Shown here in pieces: positions 59,850 through 64,000 of a DNA stretch of 64,000 bases. This DNA comes from Stutzerimonas kunmingensis (GTDB taxonomy: Bacteria; Pseudomonadota; Gammaproteobacteria; Pseudomonadales; Pseudomonadaceae): positions 310,001 to 374,000 of the forward strand of contig NZ_FORS01000003.1 in the NCBI RefSeq assembly GCF_900114065.1. The letters run 5' to 3'. The position numbers and the translations under genes were made by a program. Within the stretch, counting starts at the first letter, position 1. Every line of letters begins with the position of its first letter. A model generated the notes under the pieces. The model was not told the origin of the DNA and did no database searches. It worked only from the letters and a program-made list of their open reading frames with translations.

Positions 59850-60788
59850 ATGCCGGATTCGGTTGTCGCAGCGCCGCGCATGCCGCCGCTCTATGCCTTG
59901 CGCGCCTTCGAGGTGGCGGCGCGTTTCGGCTCGTTCACCCAGGCCGCGCAGAGCCTGTTCATCACCCAGAGTGCGGTCAGCCGGCACGTGAAGACGCTGG
60001 AAGAGCATCTCGGCTGCCAGCTGTTCGAGCGGCACGGCTCGCGTCTGACGCTGACCGATGCCGGGCGACTGCTGGCGCAGGAGTTGAAGATCGGTTTTCG
60101 CACCATCGAAAACGCCTGCGTTGCGGTGACCCGCCAGCGCGGTGCGTTGCGCCTGAAGGCGCCGTCGACGCTGACCATGCGTTGGTTGCTGGGCACGCTG
60201 GAGGGCTTTCATATGGCCAATCCGCAGAGCCGCGTGCAGTTGACCAGTGCCTGGATGGATCTGGACGCAGTGGATTTAAGTAGCGAGCCGTTCGACTGTG
60301 CAATTCTGCTCGGCAACGGCGGTTTTCCCGCTGATTGGCGACGGGTGAAGCTGTTCGATGAGTGGCTGGTGCCGGTCTGTGCCCCCGAACTGCTTGGCAC
60401 CACGGCTTGGACCACGCAGCGGCTGGGCGAGGCGGAGCTGATCCATCCCTCGCGGGATTGCCGTGACTGGCGGCGCTGGCTGCAGCGTACCGGGCGCGCG
60501 GATCAGATCGCCTGGCAGCAGGGCAAGCTGTTCGACACCCTCGAGCTGGGCATCTCCGCCGCGTCGCAGGGGCATGGTGTCTCGATCGGCGATCTGGCGC
60601 TGGTCGGCGCCGAGCTGCAGCGCGGCAGCCTAGCGCTGCCGTTCCATCAGGCAGTGAAGTCCGGTGACAGCTATTACCTGGTCTGGCCTGGCGGCGGCGA
60701 TGAGTCGGCGACCCTGATGCGCATGCGCGATTACCTGCTCGAACACCTGCCGGACGTGACCAGTCAGGGCGTCGAGCTGTTGGATTGA
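59850..60788 (+). CDS. LysR family transcriptional regulator (GcvA-like)
   Basis: This 312-residue regulator has an N-terminal winged helix-turn-helix (PPLYALRAFEVAARFGSFTQAAQSLFITQSAVSRHVKTLE, about residues 12-51, then LGCQLFERHG). An effector-binding domain follows, with ISAASQGHGVSIGD near the C-terminus. The PPL..LRAFE.AAR start is typical of the GcvA branch. It is divergent from the oxygenase-lysE pair and so probably controls it, with an amino acid as a likely inducer. It is followed by tktA after 93 bases. Confidence 0.92.
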   Translation: MPDSVVAAPRMPPLYALRAFEVAARFGSFTQAAQSLFITQSAVSRHVKTLEEHLGCQLFERHGSRLTLTDAGRLLAQELKIGFRTIENACVAVTRQRGALRLKAPSTLTMRWLLGTLEGFHMANPQSRVQLTSAWMDLDAVDLSSEPFDCAILLGNGGFPADWRRVKLFDEWLVPVCAPELLGTTAWTTQRLGEAELIHPSRDCRDWRRWLQRTGRADQIAWQQGKLFDTLELGISAASQGHGVSIGDLALVGAELQRGSLALPFHQAVKSGDSYYLVWPGGGDESATLMRMRDYLLEHLPDVTSQGVELLD

Positions 60789-60881
60789 GCTTGCGGGGCT
60801 GCCATTCAGTCATTGCCGGGGCCACCCTCGGTAGGGGAAAATGGCCGCCTTTTTCTACGTACACCCGCAGGAGATTCAGCG

Positions 60882-62879
60882 ATGCCCAGCCGTCGTGAGC
60901 GAGCCAATGCCATCCGCGCCCTCAGCATGGATGCTGTGCAGAAAGCCAACAGCGGCCACCCGGGTGCCCCCATGGGCATGGCGGACATCGCCGAAGTCCT
61001 CTGGCGCGATCATCTGAAGCACAGCCCGACCAACCCGCAGTGGGCCGACCGCGACCGCTTCGTGCTGTCCAACGGCCATGGCTCGATGCTGATCTACTCG
61101 CTGCTGCACCTGACCGGTTACGACCTGACCATCGATGACCTGAAGAACTTCCGCCAGCTGCACAGCAAAACCCCGGGCCACCCGGAGTTCGGCTACACCG
61201 CCGGCGTCGAGACCACCACCGGTCCGCTCGGTCAGGGCCTGGCCAACGCTGTCGGTTTCGCCGTGGCGGAGAAGGTCATGGCGGCGCAGTTCAACCGCCC
61301 CGGCCACAACATCGTCGACCACAACACCTATGTGTTCCTCGGCGACGGCTGCATGATGGAAGGCATCAGCCACGAAGTCTGCTCGCTGGCCGGGACCCTT
61401 GGCCTGAACAAGCTGATCGCCTTCTACGACGACAACGGCATCTCCATCGACGGCGAAGTGCACGGCTGGTTCACCGATGATACCCCGCGTCGCTTCGAAG
61501 CCTATGGCTGGCAGGTGATCCGCAACGTCGACGGCCATGACGCCGACGAGATCCAGATGGCCATCGAGACCGCGCGCAAGAGCGACCGTCCGACGCTGAT
61601 CTGCTGCAAGACCATCATCGGCTTCGGCTCGCCGAACAAGCAGGGCAAGGAAGAATCCCACGGCGCTGCGCTGGGTGATGCCGAAATCGCGCTGACCCGC
61701 GAGGCGCTGGGCTGGAAACACGGCCCGTTCGAAATCCCGGCCGAGATCTACGCCGAGTGGGACGCCAAGCAGAAGGGCGCCGACGCGGAGAACGAGTGGA
61801 ACAAGCGCTTCGCCGCCTATGAAACCGAATTCCCGGCGCTGGCGTCCGAGTTCAAGCGGCGCATGGCCGGCGAGCTGCCGGCTGACTTCGCCGACAAGGC
61901 CAGCGAGTTCATCCGTGAAGTCGCCACCAAGGGCGAAACCATCGCCAGCCGCAAGGCCAGCCAGAACTGTCTGAATGCCTTCGGCCCGCTGCTGCCGGAG
62001 CTGCTCGGCGGCTCGGCGGACCTCGCCGGCTCCAACCTGACTCTGTGGAAGGGCTGCAAGCCGGTAGTCGCTGAGGACGCCTCGGGCAACTACATGTATT
62101 ACGGCGTGCGCGAGTTCGGCATGGCCGCGATCATGAACGGCATCGCCCTGCACGGCGGCCTGATTCCGTACGGCGCAACCTTCCTGATGTTCATGGAATA
62201 CGCCCGCAATGCCGTGCGCATGTCCGCCCTGATGAAGCAGCGCGTGCTCTACGTCTTCACCCACGACTCCATCGGTCTTGGCGAAGATGGCCCGACTCAC
62301 CAGCCGATCGAGCAGCTGACCAGCCTGCGCACCACGCCGAATCTGGACACCTGGCGCCCGGCCGATACCGTCGAGTCGGCGGTGGCCTGGAAGCATGCGG
62401 TCGAACGCAAGGACGGCCCGAGCGCGCTGATCTTCTCGCGCCAGAACCTGCCGTTCCACGTGCGCGACAACGAGACCGAGGCGGCCATCGCCCGCGGCGG
62501 GTACATCCTGAAGAACTGCGTCGGCGAGCCGGAGCTGATCCTCATCGCCACCGGTTCGGAAGTCAGTCTGGCGGTGCAGGCCGCCGACAAGCTGACCGAG
62601 CAGGGCCGGAAGGTGCGTGTCGTCTCGATGCCTTGCACCAGCGTGTTCGATGCCCAGGACGCCGCCTACAAGCAGCAGGTGCTGCCGGTGGAAGTCGGTG
62701 CACGCATCGCCGTCGAGGCGGCGCACGCGGACTACTGGTACAAATACGTCGGCCTTGACGGTCGCATCATCGGCATGACCACCTACGGGGAATCGGCTCC
62801 GGCCAACCAGCTGTTCGAGGAATTCGGCTTCACCGTCGACAACATCCTCGCCGTCGCCGAAGAGCTGCTGGAGGACTGA
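60882..62879 (+). CDS. tktA: TktA, transketolase
   Basis: This 665-residue thiamine-diphosphate enzyme moves two-carbon units between sugar phosphates in the pentose phosphate pathway. The N-terminal part shows [25 protein letters not shown], the TPP motif [18 protein letters not shown]...N, and [13 protein letters not shown]. The middle domain has [21 protein letters not shown]. The ATG at 60882 follows CAGGAGA; the frame upstream is a non-conserved leader. It heads the conserved tktA-epd group. Confidence 0.96.
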   Translation: MPSRRERANAIRALSMDAVQKANSGHPGAPMGMADIAEVLWRDHLKHSPTNPQWADRDRFVLSNGHGSMLIYSLLHLTGYDLTIDDLKNFRQLHSKTPGHPEFGYTAGVETTTGPLGQGLANAVGFAVAEKVMAAQFNRPGHNIVDHNTYVFLGDGCMMEGISHEVCSLAGTLGLNKLIAFYDDNGISIDGEVHGWFTDDTPRRFEAYGWQVIRNVDGHDADEIQMAIETARKSDRPTLICCKTIIGFGSPNKQGKEESHGAALGDAEIALTREALGWKHGPFEIPAEIYAEWDAKQKGADAENEWNKRFAAYETEFPALASEFKRRMAGELPADFADKASEFIREVATKGETIASRKASQNCLNAFGPLLPELLGGSADLAGSNLTLWKGCKPVVAEDASGNYMYYGVREFGMAAIMNGIALHGGLIPYGATFLMFMEYARNAVRMSALMKQRVLYVFTHDSIGLGEDGPTHQPIEQLTSLRTTPNLDTWRPADTVESAVAWKHAVERKDGPSALIFSRQNLPFHVRDNETEAAIARGGYILKNCVGEPELILIATGSEVSLAVQAADKLTEQGRKVRVVSMPCTSVFDAQDAAYKQQVLPVEVGARIAVEAAHADYWYKYVGLDGRIIGMTTYGESAPANQLFEEFGFTVDNILAVAEELLED

Positions 62880-62886
62880 CCGCAAA

Positions 62887-62961
62887 GATGGGGTGGATGG
62901 CTGCGGCCATCCACCCATCGAGCCCCATCCGCGTAGGGTGGAGAACATCGGTTTTCCACCT
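62887..62961. repeat. Two REP-like hairpins between tktA and epd
   Basis: The first hairpin (62887-62901 with 62906-62919, one bulged G) carries GGTGGATGGC/GCCATCCACC. The second (GGTGGAGAA near 62937, TTTTCCACC near 62953) shares the GTAGGGTGGA core seen in Pseudomonas extragenic palindromes. There is no T-run, so they are probably read through within the operon. Confidence 0.45.
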
Positions 62962-62981
62962 GCAGGACCGACGAAGAACCC

Positions 62982-64000
62982 ATGGCCAACGCCCGTCCCT
63001 ATCGCGTCGCCCTCAACGGCTACGGCCGCATCGGCCGTTGCGTGCTGCGTGCATTCTATGAGCGCGGCGCCGCCTTCGATTTTCAGTTCGTTGCCCTCAA
63101 CGATCTGGCCGACATGGCCAGCCTGGAATACCTCACCCGTTTCGACTCCACCCACGGCCGCTTTCCCGGGGAAGTGAGCGTGGACGGCGATTGCCTGCAC
63201 CTCAACGGACACTGCGTGAAGGTGCTGCGCGAGTCGACGCCCGAGGCCATCGACTGGCGGGCGCTGGACGTCGATCTGGTGCTGGAGTGCTCGGGCGCCT
63301 ACACCAGTCGCGCCGATGGCGAGCGCTTTCTCGCCGCGGGTGTGCCGCGGGTGCTGTTCTCGCAGCCGATGGCCAGCGCGGCGGATGTCGATGCCACGGT
63401 GGTCATGGGCATCAACCAGCAACAGCTGACGGGTTCCGAGCGGCTGGTGTCCAACGCTTCCTGCACCACCAACTGCGGCGTGCCATTGCTCAAGCTGCTC
63501 AACGACGCGGTGGGCATCGAGTACGCCTCGATCACCACGATTCACTCGGCGATGAACGATCAGCCGGTGATCGACGCCTACCATCATGAGGACTTGCGCC
63601 GCACCCGTTCGGCCTTCCAGTCGGTAATTCCGGTGTCCACCGGCCTGGCGCGGGGTATCGAACGCCTGCTGCCGGAACTCTCGGGGCGGATTCAGGCCAA
63701 AGCGGTGCGGGTGCCTACGGTGAACGTCTCCTGTCTGGACATCACGCTGCAAACCGCCTGCGATACCGATGCGCGAACGATCAACCGGGTGCTGCGCGAG
63801 GCCGCCGAAGGCGGGCCCTTGCAGGGCTTGCTGGCGTATACCGAGCTGCCCCACGCCAGCTGCGATTTCAATCACGATCCGCATTCGGCGATCGTCGACG
63901 GCAGCCTGACGCGCGCGTCCGGCCCGCGCCTGGTGAACCTGCTGGCCTGGTTCGACAACGAATGGGGGTTCGCCAACCGCATGCTCGACGTCACCGACCA
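62982..64000 (+). CDS. epd: Epd, erythrose-4-phosphate dehydrogenase (3' end outside window)
   Basis: The frame is open from the ATG at 62982 to the window end, 339 whole codons. It is a glyceraldehyde-3-phosphate-dehydrogenase-like fold with NAD motif NGYGRIG (12-18), catalytic C161 in SNASCTTNC, and the late WFDNEWGFANRM. Position after tktA and the V-x-L-N-G-Y-G-R-I-G-R-C-V-L-R-A-F-Y start favour Epd, which oxidises erythrose 4-phosphate towards pyridoxal phosphate synthesis, over a glycolytic Gap. About a dozen or fewer residues are missing. pgk and fba would be expected next. Confidence 0.9.
   Translation, partial: MANARPYRVALNGYGRIGRCVLRAFYERGAAFDFQFVALNDLADMASLEYLTRFDSTHGRFPGEVSVDGDCLHLNGHCVKVLRESTPEAIDWRALDVDLVLECSGAYTSRADGERFLAAGVPRVLFSQPMASAADVDATVVMGINQQQLTGSERLVSNASCTTNCGVPLLKLLNDAVGIEYASITTIHSAMNDQPVIDAYHHEDLRRTRSAFQSVIPVSTGLARGIERLLPELSGRIQAKAVRVPTVNVSCLDITLQTACDTDARTINRVLREAAEGGPLQGLLAYTELPHASCDFNHDPHSAIVDGSLTRASGPRLVNLLAWFDNEWGFANRMLDVTD

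Noticed and set aside
60876..63884. A 1002-codon open frame on the minus strand
   Set aside because: It is antisense to transketolase and epd and has no recognisable domain.

Overview
The window is a high-GC chromosomal segment of a gammaproteobacterium of the genus Pseudomonas in the broad sense, and a Stutzerimonas-like species is plausible. The basis is near-identity of PilT, PilU, PilJ, PilG and AhcY to remembered P. aeruginosa sequences. Gene order also follows the remembered P. aeruginosa run from hemW to ahcY and then, after a break, metK to epd. No tRNA, rRNA, IS element or CRISPR array was seen, and no gap between genes exceeds 300 bases.

Layout. Bases 1-1429 hold the 3' part of a DUF1329 gene, a terminator and a small DUF5064-type gene. 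Bases 1595-5917 (minus) are a tight operon metX-metW-DUF4426-rdgB-hemW-DUF3392. Bases 6046-10450 (minus) hold a dynamin-like GTPase with its own promoter and the trio yggS-proC-yggT. Bases 10515-12755 carry pilT and pilU, the retraction ATPases of type IV pili. Bases 12752-14799 (minus) are a two-gene putative DNA repair unit (radical SAM protein plus TIGR03915 partner) behind a near-perfect LexA box, divergent from a TM2 membrane protein. Bases 15406-21271 (minus) hold gshB, tonB, algH, ruvX, pyrR, pyrB and the non-catalytic dihydroorotase homologue pyrC'. Bases 21508-34638 are the Pil-Chp chemosensory cluster pilGHIJK-chpABC, which controls twitching and surface sensing. Its ChpA is a 2391-residue hybrid kinase with eight phosphotransfer-type modules.

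Bases 34663-44163 hold rsmE, bioA, a cytochrome b561/YceI pair and a MexAB-OprM/TtgABC efflux operon. The efflux operon has no adjacent repressor gene but has a TtgR-type operator. Bases 44257-48644 (minus) hold an RhlE-type helicase, metF and ahcY, the last behind an SAH riboswitch. Bases 48920-55693 contain small secreted proteins, a cytochrome c'-type lipoprotein, ligB, a ferric-reductase-like flavoprotein and a YadG/YadH-type ABC exporter. Bases 55919-64000 hold metK with an ArsR-methyltransferase fusion regulator (SahR-like), then an accessory trio (LysE exporter, clavaminate-synthase-like amino acid hydroxylase, divergent LysR regulator), then tktA and the start of epd.

Functional threads. 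Methionine and SAM metabolism recurs: metXW makes the activated homoserine ester, metF supplies methyl groups, ahcY removes SAH and metK makes SAM. Two different SAH-sensing devices appear, an RNA (ahcY) and probably a protein (SahR-like, metK). Type IV pilus function is covered by pilTU, the Chp system and possibly the TonB. The least described parts are the LexA-controlled radical SAM pair and the hydroxylase/exporter/LysR module.
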